DNA of 64,000 bases, from assembly GCF_900155945.1 (NCBI RefSeq), contig NZ_FTMN01000001.1, positions 759,682 to 823,681 of the forward strand. Direction: 5' to 3'. Under the pieces are notes generated by a model that had not been told where the DNA came from, did no database searches, and saw only the letters and a list, made by a program, of their open reading frames with translations. The stretch comes from Marinobacterium stanieri (GTDB lineage Bacteria; Pseudomonadota; Gammaproteobacteria; Pseudomonadales; Balneatricaceae). Position numbers and translations under genes: made by a program. This document shows, in pieces, positions 7,657 through 16,784 of the stretch. The first letter of the stretch is position 1; each line of letters opens with the position of its first letter.

Positions 7657-9036
7657 TTAGAGACCGGCGCGACGTGCGGCCTGAGGGCCGAAATCACGGG
7701 AGGTCAGATCACCCTTATTGAGGGTGTAGGCCTTGGGTTGCTCGTTCACCAGGTTGAATGCCTGATAGCTGCTGGCCTGAAGGTCATGGTAGAAACCGGC
7801 ACCGGCCTGCCAGGTCTGCGCCTCATAGGCGTAGAAGTAGTTCACCATTGAGGTACGCCAGAGGTTGCCACGGGCGTCGTAGTTATCGCCCATCACCATG
7901 AACCAGTTGTCCTCATCGACGTACATGCGACGCTTGCCGTAGATGTGGCGGTAGCCATCCTTGAGGGTGGCTTCCAGCACCCACACACGGTGCAGCTCAT
8001 AACGCATGAACTCAGGGTTGGCATGCCCCGGAGTCAGCAGCTCGTCGTAGCTGATATCAGCGGAGTGCAGACGGTAGGTGTTGTACGGAATGTACATCTC
8101 CTGCTGGCCGACAATTTCCCAGTTATAGCGCTGGGGCGAGCCATTGAAGATGCGGACCTCATCCACGGTGATGGAGCCGCCTGTGCCCGGGAAGGACATA
8201 TCGAAACCGTATTCCGGCGACTGGCGCACACGGCGCGTACCCGGATCGTAGCGCCAGCTCTGACGCGGGTCAGTGGCATGGTTCCAGAACTCGATACCGG
8301 TGTTGATCTCGCCGCGATCACGCTCCGGCAGCAGCGTCTCGTTCAGATAGAAGGAGGACTGCGCCTCGGCCTGCCCCTGCTTGCCCGGTTTCAGGTGCGG
8401 TGCCAGGTTGCGGGATTTGACGCGGCCCCAGTTGATCTTGCCGTCTTCCAGCACATAGGCGTTATCGGAGATCAGTTCTTCGGTCCAGGGGCGATAAGTA
8501 AAGAAGGACGAGGTCCACATCAGCTCCAGACCGGTTTTCGGGAAGGGAAAGAGAATCCCCCCGGTGGTCGCTTCCACACCTTCGCCCTCGCTGACGAGCT
8601 TGGCTCCCTGGGCATTCATGCGTGTGACTTCACACACCGAATCCGGGAACCGGAAGTCACGACGCGAGGGGTAGATCGGCATTTGGAAGGTATCAGGATA
8701 CTTCTCGAACAGTGCCTTCTGCCCTGCCGACATCTTGTCCGCATGCTCGGCCATATTCTGCGCGGTAATCACGAACAGCGGCTTGTCGTCCGGGTAGGCA
8801 TCTACCGGATGGTTGCCGGTGCCTTCAAAGTTGACGTGCTCCGGCACGCCCAGCCACTTGCCGCTCCACTCGGGAATGGTGCCTTCGGCGTTACCGGCCT
8901 TGATGGCACCGACACAGGTGCGGGTTGTGCCCAGTGATTCCATTTCTTCAGCGGTGGCAGCCGCCAACACCGCAGCGCTCATTAAACTGGTGTGCAGCGC
9001 AATACCGGCTGCGATCAGGTTCTTTTTCAGGTTCAT
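7657..9036 (-). CDS. DUF1329 family exported protein (copy A)
   Basis: A 459-residue protein with a cleavable signal peptide (about 1-26, ending LAAATA). The body is a DUF1329 protein, rich in aromatic residues, with the hallmark GTIPEWSGKW near the start and GTRRVRQSPEYGFD in the middle. The family is predicted to be periplasmic or outer-membrane associated and is distantly LolB/LolA-like. It is nearly always next to a DUF1302 protein, as here (18 bp gap), often with RND/MMPL transporters. The context suggests handling of hydrophobic substrate or membrane lipid; no reaction is known to me. A clear paralogue lies at 44338-45729. Confidence 0.88.
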   Translation of the reverse strand: MNLKKNLIAAGIALHTSLMSAAVLAAATAEEMESLGTTRTCVGAIKAGNAEGTIPEWSGKWLGVPEHVNFEGTGNHPVDAYPDDKPLFVITAQNMAEHADKMSAGQKALFEKYPDTFQMPIYPSRRDFRFPDSVCEVTRMNAQGAKLVSEGEGVEATTGGILFPFPKTGLELMWTSSFFTYRPWTEELISDNAYVLEDGKINWGRVKSRNLAPHLKPGKQGQAEAQSSFYLNETLLPERDRGEINTGIEFWNHATDPRQSWRYDPGTRRVRQSPEYGFDMSFPGTGGSITVDEVRIFNGSPQRYNWEIVGQQEMYIPYNTYRLHSADISYDELLTPGHANPEFMRYELHRVWVLEATLKDGYRHIYGKRRMYVDEDNWFMVMGDNYDARGNLWRTSMVNYFYAYEAQTWQAGAGFYHDLQASSYQAFNLVNEQPKAYTLNKGDLTSRDFGPQAARRAGL

Positions 9037-9054
9037 ATCAACATCCCTGCGTGA

Positions 9055-10683
9055 TCAGAAAGAGTATTTGGCGCTAAGCGAGACATAATCGCGGTCAGCC
9101 ATGGTGCGGCCCTTGGACAGATCCGCCGAGCTGAGGTAGCCCACATAGGTCAGGCCCAGCTGCATGTTGCCCAGGTACTCGAAATCGGCACCCAGCGTCA
9201 GGCGTTTTTCATCACGGCCCATGCCGGAGAAACCGCTGCCGTTCACGTTCTGGGTCCAGATCACCTTGGTGGTCAGATCCCAGCCGCTGTAAATGCTGGG
9301 GTAATCCATGAACGCAGCAACAGAGAGTGCAGCGGTATTGCGTGACTGGCCGTCATACTCAAAGGTGTCGCTGCTGGTGCTGACTCCGCCCTGAGTGACG
9401 GTGAGCGTATCCACATCATGAATACGCTGATGCGCCAGCTCCGCCATAAAGGTGGTCTGTTGAGCCAGCGCACTGGGCCCCAGAATGTAGACACCGTTGA
9501 CGTTGGTTTGCAGATAGCTGCCGCGGGCCGGTGCGCCGTTTTGCAGGTATACGGGGGCTCCATCGCGATAGCTGATATCACCGCCGATCTGAACATCACC
9601 GACTTTGGACGTAATGCTCATCCCGGTCAGCTTGATATCGTCGAAATAACCCAGCTTGTAGCAGGCGTTGCCGCCGGTACTGGCGGTGCAGCCCTGAAAG
9701 TCATCGAAAGAGGAATAGCGGGTATCACCGGTAAAGTCGGTGAACAGTGCCCCGACGCGGTCGTGATAGCGGTAGTGGAACAGGCCGATTTCGGTGCTGT
9801 CCCCCATCAGGTAGCGCGCCCCCAGACCCCACTGACCTTCATCATCCGGGCGGATCTCACCGGCATAGTTGATGACGGCCGGGCTGGGCAGGCTGCCAAT
9901 GGCGCCAGCACCCATGCGGATAAACTGGGCACCGGGACCAAAGGTATCCGTGCCGAAGAAGTCGCCGACCGGATTCAGGCGGGTTTTCTCCCAGTCGTAC
10001 TGGTAGAAACCGGTCAGACTCAGGTTATCCGTCAGCGTCAGGCTGGCCGACAGCTGTCCCACTGGCAGATAGCCTTCCTTGGCTTCGGTGCCCGGTACGT
10101 TAAAGACCGCGGCATCCACCGGCAGCTGGCCCTGGCTGATATTGGGGAAGAACAGGCTCTCGCCCCAAGCGACAATATGACGACCGGCTTTCACCGACAA
10201 ATAGTTGTTATCGCCAATAATGAAGTTGCCGTAGACGAAGGCATCCAGCAAACGCGGGTCATACCCGCTGAGTTCGCGGGTCTCGTCACTGAACTGGTTC
10301 ACGGCACCGGTCTTGTTGATCGTTGCCAGTGAGTCATTGTCGTTGCGACTGCGATAGACGTCGTCGTAGAACACACTGCCACGCAACATGGCGCCCAGAT
10401 TGTTGTGACGAATACGAATTTCGCCCAGCGCATTGACGCGATTATTGATCAGACTGCCGCGATCGAAATTGCGGGTCGCATCATCATCGTTGAGGCTGTT
10501 GAGGTATTCATTGGCCGCTTTCGAGGTACGTGCGGAAGCGGTATACGACAGTATCAGCGAGCTGCTGACCTCGGTATCGTCGCCGATATAGATGGTGTCG
10601 AACGCATGTGCCTGGCTCACGGCCAGTGCCAACGTCAAAGGCAGCAACCGCTTTCGTCCCATGAGAGTCCTTGAGGATGTCAT
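9055..10683 (-). CDS. DUF1302 family outer-membrane protein (copy A)
   Basis: A 542-residue protein with a signal peptide (basic start, then LLPLTLALAVSQAHA) and a long beta-strand-rich body ending in Phe (SAKYSF), the usual C-terminus of an outer-membrane barrel. The VKAGRHIVAWGESLFFPNIS motif near 150-170 is characteristic of DUF1302. The start at 10683 has GGAGG 6 nt upstream; longer in-frame starts lack one. It is the first gene of a leftward unit with DUF1329 and probably the acyl-CoA dehydrogenase pair, about 90 bp below a steroid-regulon box. A role in steroid passage through the outer membrane is inferred. Confidence 0.87.
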   Translation of the reverse strand: MTSSRTLMGRKRLLPLTLALAVSQAHAFDTIYIGDDTEVSSSLILSYTASARTSKAANEYLNSLNDDDATRNFDRGSLINNRVNALGEIRIRHNNLGAMLRGSVFYDDVYRSRNDNDSLATINKTGAVNQFSDETRELSGYDPRLLDAFVYGNFIIGDNNYLSVKAGRHIVAWGESLFFPNISQGQLPVDAAVFNVPGTEAKEGYLPVGQLSASLTLTDNLSLTGFYQYDWEKTRLNPVGDFFGTDTFGPGAQFIRMGAGAIGSLPSPAVINYAGEIRPDDEGQWGLGARYLMGDSTEIGLFHYRYHDRVGALFTDFTGDTRYSSFDDFQGCTASTGGNACYKLGYFDDIKLTGMSITSKVGDVQIGGDISYRDGAPVYLQNGAPARGSYLQTNVNGVYILGPSALAQQTTFMAELAHQRIHDVDTLTVTQGGVSTSSDTFEYDGQSRNTAALSVAAFMDYPSIYSGWDLTTKVIWTQNVNGSGFSGMGRDEKRLTLGADFEYLGNMQLGLTYVGYLSSADLSKGRTMADRDYVSLSAKYSF

Positions 10684-10770
10684 TCTTGCCCTCCAGTGAG
10701 CATTCTTGTTGTTGTGTACTGGCCACAAACGGGCCAGCAGACATGCTCGGTCAGTCACCGGTGAGGCTCA

Positions 10771-10786
10771 TCGTTCAGATAGACTA
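10771..10786 (-). promoter_or_regulatory. Steroid-regulon box 2
   Basis: TCGTTCAGATAGACTA, one mismatch to the 16-bp dyad. It lies 88 bp upstream of the DUF1302 start. A -10-like GAGCAT (read leftward) follows about 22 nt after the box. Confidence 0.5.
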
Positions 10787-10810
10787 GTGCCCCACCCGTG
10801 CGGCCTTGTG

Positions 10811-11641
10811 TCAGGGTGTAAGACTGATGCCCTGCTCACGGGCAAAGGGCTGTGCCTGAAGGGTCTGGTACTGGTATTGATCGGCCTCGCCATGCTGAGC
10901 AAGCCACAGCAGGACCGCTGCCGGAAGCTCGGGCGGGGCCGAACCATTACGCAATGCAATCAGTCCCTTATCACCGATGGTGGCTTTCAGGGTTTCTGTG
11001 GTCACCACGCCCGGGTTAACGGTAAAGGCACGTATGCCCTGATCGCCCAGCTCGCGACAGAGCACACCGGACAGGCGTGAAACAGCGGCCTTGCCGGCAC
11101 CATAGGCATAGCCCCAGCCACCCTTGCCGGCGGGCACTGGCGGGTCACTTTCACCGGCACCGGAGGTCATGTTGATGATGGTTGCTCCGCCCTGCTCCAG
11201 CATTTGCGGCATCAGGCGGCGGGTCAGCAGGAAGGGGGAAAGAATGTAGCCCTGAGCGACACGTTCAAGCGTTTCCGCCTCCAAAGACATGAACGGCAGG
11301 TTCAGATCAGCCCCCTGGTACACCGCGTTGTTGATCAGCACATCAACACGTCCGAAGTGAGCAACCACCTGGTCGGCGGCAGCAATCACGGAAGCGGAAT
11401 CCAGCAGATCCATGCGGAAGACTTTGACTTCAACCCCGTATTCACGGGCCTCGGCGGCTGTTGCATTGAGGCTGCCGCTCAGAGCGGTACCGTCGGCATG
11501 GCGCACGGCGTGGGTATGGGTTTCGCCCTCTTCCAGAGTACGGGCACTCAATGCCAGGTTATAGCCGGCACGGGCAAAGGCGATGGCTGTAGCGCGACCG
11601 ATGCCACGGCTGGCACCGGTAATAAATGCGACCTGTCCCAT
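10811..11641 (-). CDS. Short-chain dehydrogenase/reductase
   Basis: A 276-residue SDR with TGASRGIGRA near the N-terminus and YGAGK as the catalytic YxxxK near residue 185. The usual NNAG is NNAV. A loop of about 20 residues after beta-2 (around 45-65) is longer than in FabG-type enzymes. GAGGAGAG precedes the ATG. It lies 78 bp below the LuxR-type regulator gene on the same strand, but a box-like sequence in that gap suggests its own promoter. The substrate is unknown; steroid or acyl-CoA oxidation is expected from the setting. Confidence 0.78.
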   Translation of the reverse strand: MGQVAFITGASRGIGRATAIAFARAGYNLALSARTLEEGETHTHAVRHADGTALSGSLNATAAEAREYGVEVKVFRMDLLDSASVIAAADQVVAHFGRVDVLINNAVYQGADLNLPFMSLEAETLERVAQGYILSPFLLTRRLMPQMLEQGGATIINMTSGAGESDPPVPAGKGGWGYAYGAGKAAVSRLSGVLCRELGDQGIRAFTVNPGVVTTETLKATIGDKGLIALRNGSAPPELPAAVLLWLAQHGEADQYQYQTLQAQPFAREQGISLTP

Positions 11642-11694
11642 TTCTGTCTCTCCTCTGTTTAGACTCAGAGTGCTACAGCCGGGATCAGATCACA

Positions 11695-11710
11695 TACTCC
11701 ATGAAGACGA
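11695..11710 (-). promoter_or_regulatory. Steroid-regulon box 3 (one mismatch)
   Basis: TACTCCATGAAGACGA, one mismatch to the dyad, in the gap between the LuxR-type gene and the SDR at 10811-11641. Its centre is about 62 bp above the SDR start. The following -10 candidate is weak (TAGCAC). Confidence 0.4.
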
Positions 11711-11719
11711 GGCCAGGAA

Positions 11720-12877
11720 TCAGGGTTCCTGATCACCCTGCCCCAAAGGCGCTACGCTGTTGAGGAAAATCCGCACCAGCTCGGTCTGACGACGGACACC
11801 GGTTTTGGAGAAAATGGCACGCAGATGTGCACGAGCGGTATTGCGACGGATGTTCAGTGCTTCAGCCGCCTCTTCCAATGACAAACCATTGGACAGCTGA
11901 ATCGACAGCGCCGTTTCCGCCGGGGTCAACCCAAACAGCTTCTTGGCCACTTCGTTGCTGGCCTGGGATTTACCCACAGCATCGCGAATGTAAACCATGG
12001 CCGCCGGTTGCCCCTTGCCTTCTGCCCAGGCGGTGGAAGGAATGGACTCAACCACAACCCCAAGACTGACCTCACCCGAAGGCCGTGTCACGGACATGGC
12101 TTCAGGGACCTTGCCAACGGTGTCTCGGGTATTATTTTCGAACGCTTCCTTGATCAGACGGCGTAACTCCCTGTTATCACTGGGATAACTGGTCTCAAGC
12201 CGCCCCCCGACCACCTTCAAACCATCGCCTGATTCCAGGATCTCTTTGGCAAAGACGTTTTGCTCCAGAATCAGTCCATTTTCATCAATCAGTACAGTAG
12301 CAATCGACAGGCGGCTGATCGCTTTGGAGTACAGGTCGCCCATTGTCTGACTGCGATCCAGCAGATTGCGAATATTGAGGGAGCGGCGAATGTGCGGCAG
12401 CAAGAAATGGCAGAGCTCTCGATCCTGCGGCCCGAATGGCGTCGAGCTTTCCGGGCGTGTAATACGAAAGCGCAAAGTACCGGAATCGGGTGTAGAAATA
12501 TCCACCGCCATAACATGATACACATCGTTACAGGCACACCAGTGAATACGGTAAGGGCTTTCGTGCCACTCTTCCGGCGTCATCAGGTCTTCTTCGGTGA
12601 ACACCTTGTCCGGCGGCTGGTTCACGAAGGGTGTCAGGTTATGGCGATAAGGGAAATAGACCACCTTGCCGGAGTCCTTTAAGTCCCCCACCGATACCAT
12701 CAAGCCCAGATCGTCTTCATCCTGGGTATCCGGCATTTTCAAAATCAGCGTCACAAAGTTGGCTGAAAATAGTGCACGCAGCTGCTCCAGGGCGTCTTCC
12801 CAGTAGGCATTATCCATGGAGGCGTCGTACAAGGCGGACAGCAGACTATCAAACTGCTCCACGTCCAATCGCATCAT
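11720..12877 (-). CDS. LuxR-type transcriptional regulator (TeiR-like candidate)
   Basis: A 385-residue protein. The C-terminal 65 residues are a LuxR/GerE helix-turn-helix (LTPAETALSIQLSNG, then SLEEAAEALNI and NTARAHLRAIFSKTG). The N-terminal 300 residues lack a receiver Asp and look like a PAS-type sensory region (IDENGLILEQN near 195). Size and architecture match TeiR, the LuxR-type activator of steroid genes in Comamonas testosteroni. It is the only transcription factor among the steroid genes in this window apart from the winged-helix tail of the flavin reductase. A TACAAT -10 lies at 12899-12894; no steroid box precedes it, so autoregulation is not indicated. Steroid-dependent activation is inferred. 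Confidence 0.85.
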   Translation of the reverse strand: MMRLDVEQFDSLLSALYDASMDNAYWEDALEQLRALFSANFVTLILKMPDTQDEDDLGLMVSVGDLKDSGKVVYFPYRHNLTPFVNQPPDKVFTEEDLMTPEEWHESPYRIHWCACNDVYHVMAVDISTPDSGTLRFRITRPESSTPFGPQDRELCHFLLPHIRRSLNIRNLLDRSQTMGDLYSKAISRLSIATVLIDENGLILEQNVFAKEILESGDGLKVVGGRLETSYPSDNRELRRLIKEAFENNTRDTVGKVPEAMSVTRPSGEVSLGVVVESIPSTAWAEGKGQPAAMVYIRDAVGKSQASNEVAKKLFGLTPAETALSIQLSNGLSLEEAAEALNIRRNTARAHLRAIFSKTGVRRQTELVRIFLNSVAPLGQGDQEP

Positions 12878-12981
12878 TGTTCTTACCCCTGTTATTGTAT
12901 TTTCTTAGGGTGTTTCTTGAGCCCGTGCCTGAATAACCTTGCACAGTAAGAAGCAACGGGCTCGATACCGGGCTTTTTTAA

Positions 12982-13920
12982 TTAGCCCAGCTGTTGGGTT
13001 AACTCGGGTACTGCTTCAAACAGATCCGCTTCCAGACCGTAATCGGCCACCTGGAAGATGGGGGCGTCCGGATCCTTATTGATCGCCACGATAACCTTGG
13101 AGTCACTCATACCAGCCAAATGCTGAATGGCACCGGAAATACCCACTGCCACATAGAGTTGAGGGGCAACAATTTTGCCGGTTTGACCCACCTGATAGTC
13201 ATTGGGAACAAAACCTGCGTCTACAGCAGCACGTGACGCACCCAGGGCAGCGCCCAGTGTATCCGCCAACGGCTCCAGTACCTGCACGTACTTGTCACCA
13301 TCACCAAGACCTCGACCACCGGAGACAACTGTCTCGGCAGCACCCAGCTCTGGGCGATCAGACTTGCTCAACTCACGACCGATCAGGGTGGAAATCCCGA
13401 TTGTTTCAGTTGCGTTAATTGCAACAACCTCAGCACTACCCTCCTGCCCCGCCGCATCAAATGCAGTCGGACGCAGGGTCAACACCTGGACCGGTTCTTT
13501 TGACTCCAAAGTCAACATGACGTTCCCAGCATATATGGGTCTTACGTAGCTGCCAACTGCTTTAATTTCAATAACATCTGACACCTGGGCCACATCCAGC
13601 AACGCAGCCACACGCGGCGACAGATTCTTGCCAAAGGTGGAGCTGGGCGAGAGCACGGCCTGATAGCCCGACTGTTGCACCTGTGCAACAACGAGCGGCG
13701 CCAGCTCTTCCGCCAGTTGAGCAGAAAAGTGCTCTGCTTCAGCCAACAGCACCTGCTGCACACCGCTGACCTTGGAAGCTTGCTCGGCAACAGCGCCACA
13801 CCCCTGGCCGGCCACCAGAATATGAATGTCGCCACCCAGTTTGGCCGCAGCATCCACCAGATTCAGTGTGACCGCATTGAGCTGCTGATTGTCGTGCTCT
13901 GCAATTACCAGTGTTTTCAT
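12982..13920 (-). CDS. etfA: Electron-transfer flavoprotein alpha subunit
   Basis: A 312-residue EtfA. The N-terminal half is ETF-like, and the C-terminal FAD domain has the SGGRGLGDGDK segment (about 205-215), the VGQTGKIVAPQLYVAVGISGAIQH segment (about 250-270) and NKDPDAPIFQVADYGL (about 283-298). With EtfB it takes electrons from acyl-CoA dehydrogenases to ETF:quinone oxidoreductase. It lies 12 bp after EtfB in a leftward operon with an SDR and an OYE. This ETF is probably dedicated to the steroid acyl-CoA dehydrogenases. Confidence 0.95.
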   Translation of the reverse strand: MKTLVIAEHDNQQLNAVTLNLVDAAAKLGGDIHILVAGQGCGAVAEQASKVSGVQQVLLAEAEHFSAQLAEELAPLVVAQVQQSGYQAVLSPSSTFGKNLSPRVAALLDVAQVSDVIEIKAVGSYVRPIYAGNVMLTLESKEPVQVLTLRPTAFDAAGQEGSAEVVAINATETIGISTLIGRELSKSDRPELGAAETVVSGGRGLGDGDKYVQVLEPLADTLGAALGASRAAVDAGFVPNDYQVGQTGKIVAPQLYVAVGISGAIQHLAGMSDSKVIVAINKDPDAPIFQVADYGLEADLFEAVPELTQQLG

Positions 13921-13932
13921 GCTCTATCCCCC

Positions 13933-14682
13933 TTAGATCACACGCGCTTCGTTACGCAGCTTCTCAACCAGCTCGGCCACATCAGCGACCTTCACACCGC
14001 CCTGTCGTGCCGCCGGTGGTGCAAAGTTCACCGACTTCAGGCGCGCAGCCACATCTACACCCAGATCAGCGACGGCTTTGACATCCAGTGGCTTTTTCTT
14101 CGCTTTCATGATGTTGGGCAGTGAGGCATAACGCGGCTCGTTCAAGCGCAGGTCACTGGTCACGACCGCCGGCAGGTTCAGCTGCAGAGTTTCCAGGCCG
14201 CCATCAATTTCACGAGTGACCTTGATGGCATCACCCTCTGGCGCTACCTCGGAGGCAAAGGTGCCCTGCGGCCAGCCCAGCAAGGCTGCCAGCATCTGAC
14301 CGGTCTGGTTGGAGTCATCATCAATCGCCTGCTTGCCACAGATCACCAGCTGCGGCGCTTCATCCGCCACAATCTGCTTGAGGCACTTGGCCACCGCCAG
14401 CGGCTCCAGATCCGCGTCCGCTTCCACATGGATGGCACGGTCGGCACCAACAGCCAATGCGGTGCGCAGTACTTCCTGACTGGCCTTGGGACCAATGCTG
14501 ACCGCTACCACTTCGCTGGCAGTGCCCGCTTCTTTCAGACGCACGGCTTCTTCAACCGCGATTTCATCGAAGGGGTTGATGGCCATTTTGACGTTATTCA
14601 GGTCTACACCCGTGCCATCAGACTTCACACGCACCTTGACGTTGTAATCAATCACGCGCTTTACCGGTACAAGAACTTTCAT
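13933..14682 (-). CDS. etfB: Electron-transfer flavoprotein beta subunit
   Basis: A 249-residue EtfB with the canonical start [17 protein letters not shown], the [19 protein letters not shown] segment (about 33-50), the [19 protein letters not shown] stretch (about 118-136) that binds AMP, and the ETF-beta signature ending near 190. It has a GAGGAAAA ribosome site and sits 15 bp below the OYE stop. It is the partner of the adjacent EtfA. Confidence 0.95.
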   Translation of the reverse strand: MKVLVPVKRVIDYNVKVRVKSDGTGVDLNNVKMAINPFDEIAVEEAVRLKEAGTASEVVAVSIGPKASQEVLRTALAVGADRAIHVEADADLEPLAVAKCLKQIVADEAPQLVICGKQAIDDDSNQTGQMLAALLGWPQGTFASEVAPEGDAIKVTREIDGGLETLQLNLPAVVTSDLRLNEPRYASLPNIMKAKKKPLDVKAVADLGVDVAARLKSVNFAPPAARQGGVKVADVAELVEKLRNEARVI

Positions 14683-14697
14683 GCTGTTTTCCTCGAG

Positions 14698-15795
14698 TTA
14701 CTCTGCCGCCTTGGGGTAGTCGGTATAACCGGCCGGCCCCGGGGTGTAGATGGTTTTACGGTCGAACCGGGCCAGACCCAGCCCCTTGCGAATACGGCTG
14801 ACAAGGTCAGGGTTGGCGATGAAGTGACGGGCGAAGGAGACGGCTTCCCCCTGCCCATCCTGAATGGCTGCCGCCGCCGTTTCCGGCTGGAAGCTGTCGT
14901 TGAGAATCAGGCTGCCCTTGAAGTGCTCGCGTGCCAGTGCGAAGGCATCAATCTCGGCCACAGGCGCTCGCATGATGTGGACAAAGGCCACCCCAATACG
15001 GCTGGCTTCACGCAGCAGGGCTGCATGACTGGCCGCGCTGTCTTCATCGCTTGTATCGTTGTAGGTATTGCCCGGATTGATACGGAAACCGACACGGTCT
15101 GCACCGATGGCATCGCTCATCACCTGCAGACACTCAGATGCAAAACGCACCCTGTTTTCCAGGCTGCCACCGAAACGGTCTGTACGCTGGTTGGTGCCCG
15201 TGCACAGGAACTGCATGGGCAGATAACCGCTGGTGCAGTGCAGCTCCACGCCATCAAAGCCTGCTTCAATGGCATTAACAGCCGCCTGACGGTGCTCGGC
15301 AATCACCGCTTCCACTTCCTCGGTCGTCAGGGCACGCGGGCTGTCGTACGGCTGCATGCCGGCAGCATCGGTATACACTTCACCACTGGCCTGAAGTGCT
15401 GAAGGGGCAACGGTTTCCACCCCTTGCGGCTTGATTTTCCGGCTGCCAATGCGACCTGCATGCATTACCTGCAGAACAATTTTGCCGCCTTTGGCATGGA
15501 CCGCATCGGTCACCTTGCGCCAGGCCGCGACCTGCTCGGGGGTTTCGATGCCGGGCTGGCGGCAGTAGGCCTGACCGGTGACGCTGGGCCAGGTGCCCTC
15601 GGCGACGATCAGTCCGGCCTCGGCGCGGGCGGCATAGTGCTCCACCATCAGATCGTTGGGCATTCCATCCGCATCGGCACGGTTACGGGTCATGGGGGCC
15701 ATCACAATGCGGTTGGCCAGCTCGATGGCGCCTATTTTGACCGGCGCAAACAGCGGCTCGGTGCCCACTAATGTTTCCTGTTGTGCAGTTTGCAT
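14698..15795 (-). CDS. Old yellow enzyme family alkene reductase (NemA/OYE type)
   Basis: A 365-residue single-domain OYE. It shows ELANRIVMAPMTRNRA near residues 20-40, QVMHAGRIG near 100, HCTSGYLPMQFL near 175-190 where classical OYEs have a His-Gly-Ala-xGYLL motif, and RFGGSLENRVRF near 205. The Thr where OYEs have Ala or Gly is unusual. The start at 15795 has GAGGTGG 6-7 nt upstream and lies 10 bp after the SDR stop. It is FMN- and NAD(P)H-dependent and reduces activated double bonds. In the SDR-OYE-EtfBA operon it may act on an unsaturated ketosteroid; this is inference. Confidence 0.85.
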   Translation of the reverse strand: MQTAQQETLVGTEPLFAPVKIGAIELANRIVMAPMTRNRADADGMPNDLMVEHYAARAEAGLIVAEGTWPSVTGQAYCRQPGIETPEQVAAWRKVTDAVHAKGGKIVLQVMHAGRIGSRKIKPQGVETVAPSALQASGEVYTDAAGMQPYDSPRALTTEEVEAVIAEHRQAAVNAIEAGFDGVELHCTSGYLPMQFLCTGTNQRTDRFGGSLENRVRFASECLQVMSDAIGADRVGFRINPGNTYNDTSDEDSAASHAALLREASRIGVAFVHIMRAPVAEIDAFALAREHFKGSLILNDSFQPETAAAAIQDGQGEAVSFARHFIANPDLVSRIRKGLGLARFDRKTIYTPGPAGYTDYPKAAE

Positions 15796-15805
15796 GGGCA
15801 CCACC

Positions 15806-16576
15806 TCAATCCAGTGCGGTAATGAGTACTGCGGAGCGGCCACCATCAACCGGCAGCGTTGCGCCCGTGATGTAGGACGACTGACCACTGGCCAGGAACA
15901 GAATGGCATTGGCCAGCTCTTCCGGCTGACCGACACGGCCCATGGGAATCAGTTTCTCGGTGCTGTTGCGGGCATTATCGTCCGCCAGCATGCCGGCGGT
16001 TGCCGGGGTTTCCACCACGGCCGGGATGACCACATTGACGCGCACACCATCAGGCGCGCCTTCGGCAGCCGCGGCACGGGAGAAGTTGGTCACGGCGGCT
16101 TTGGATGCGGAGTAACCGGACATCCAGGGAGTCCCCAGCTCACCGCAAATGGAAGACAGGTTCACGATGGAACCGCCATGCGCCTTCATCAGCTTGAGTG
16201 CGGTACGCGTACCCCAGAAAGTGCCGTCCACCGAAGTGGTAAAGTTCGAACGCCACTGCTCGGTATCCATCTCTTCGATGCTGCCCCAGGTGAACGCCAT
16301 GGCGTTATTGACCAGCACATCCAGCTGGCCATATTCCTGGGCCACCTTTTCCAGCGCTCCGACAAACTGCTCTTCGTTGCTCACATCCACCTGCATGGAA
16401 GCGGCCTCACCGCCTCCGGCACGGATGCTTTTAACCACTTCGTCCAGCGGTTCCATGCGGCGTCCGCAGATCACCACACGCGCACCTTCCTGCGCAAAAC
16501 GTTCTGCGGTAGCGGCACCGATACCACTGCCACCACCGGTAATGAATGCGACCTTGCCCTGTAGACAGCCTTGCAT
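15806..16576 (-). CDS. Short-chain dehydrogenase/reductase
   Basis: A classical 256-residue SDR with TGGGSGIG (residues 14-21), NNA near 93, LSSICGE near 142 and catalytic YSASK near 157. It ends with the usual GATLPVDGG segment. It is the first gene of the leftward SDR-OYE-EtfB-EtfA operon, 129 bp below a steroid-regulon box. Substrate unknown; hydroxysteroid or hydroxyacyl-CoA is likely. Confidence 0.82.
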   Translation of the reverse strand: MQGCLQGKVAFITGGGSGIGAATAERFAQEGARVVICGRRMEPLDEVVKSIRAGGGEAASMQVDVSNEEQFVGALEKVAQEYGQLDVLVNNAMAFTWGSIEEMDTEQWRSNFTTSVDGTFWGTRTALKLMKAHGGSIVNLSSICGELGTPWMSGYSASKAAVTNFSRAAAAEGAPDGVRVNVVIPAVVETPATAGMLADDNARNSTEKLIPMGRVGQPEELANAILFLASGQSSYITGATLPVDGGRSAVLITALD

Positions 16577-16704
16577 AATGTGTCTCCTGAATAGTTGTTA
16601 TGCAGAGAACAGACTCGCTGCCGAGTGACCAAGCACGCGACAGACAGGCGCTTACACCTGCGCAGTCAGTAGTTTCAGAGTAAGAGGCGGGCAAGGAGCT
16701 GCCA

Positions 16705-16720
16705 TCGTCCAAGAAGACTA
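16705..16720 (-). promoter_or_regulatory. Steroid-regulon box 4
   Basis: TCGTCCAAGAAGACTA, a perfect dyad match, upstream of the SDR-OYE-EtfBA operon. A CTTACT hexamer (read leftward) begins about 20 nt after it. The long leader (about 110 nt) holds no other recognisable element. Confidence 0.65.
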
Positions 16721-16726
16721 AGCCGG

Positions 16727-16749
16727 AAAGACCGGCGAAAGCCGGCCTT
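16727..16749 (-). terminator. Terminator of the ferredoxin-reductase gene
   Basis: Read leftward, GGCCGGC-TTTC-GCCGGTC followed by TTT forms a 7-bp hairpin just beyond the reductase stop and immediately before box 4. Confidence 0.6.
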
Positions 16750-16784
16750 AACCTGTTGAAAGCAAAGAGGGTAATGAGGAAGGG

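Noticed and set aside
11654..11676. TAGACTCAGAGTGCTA as a possible steroid box
   Set aside because: The half-sites are in the wrong orientation (GTCTA rather than TAGTC); the better match in this gap is at 11695-11710.
12919..12963. Inverted repeat GAGCCCGT/ACGGGCTC upstream of the LuxR-type gene
   Set aside because: Loop of 29 nt and no T tract; it could end the EtfBA transcript but the evidence is too weak to list as a terminator.
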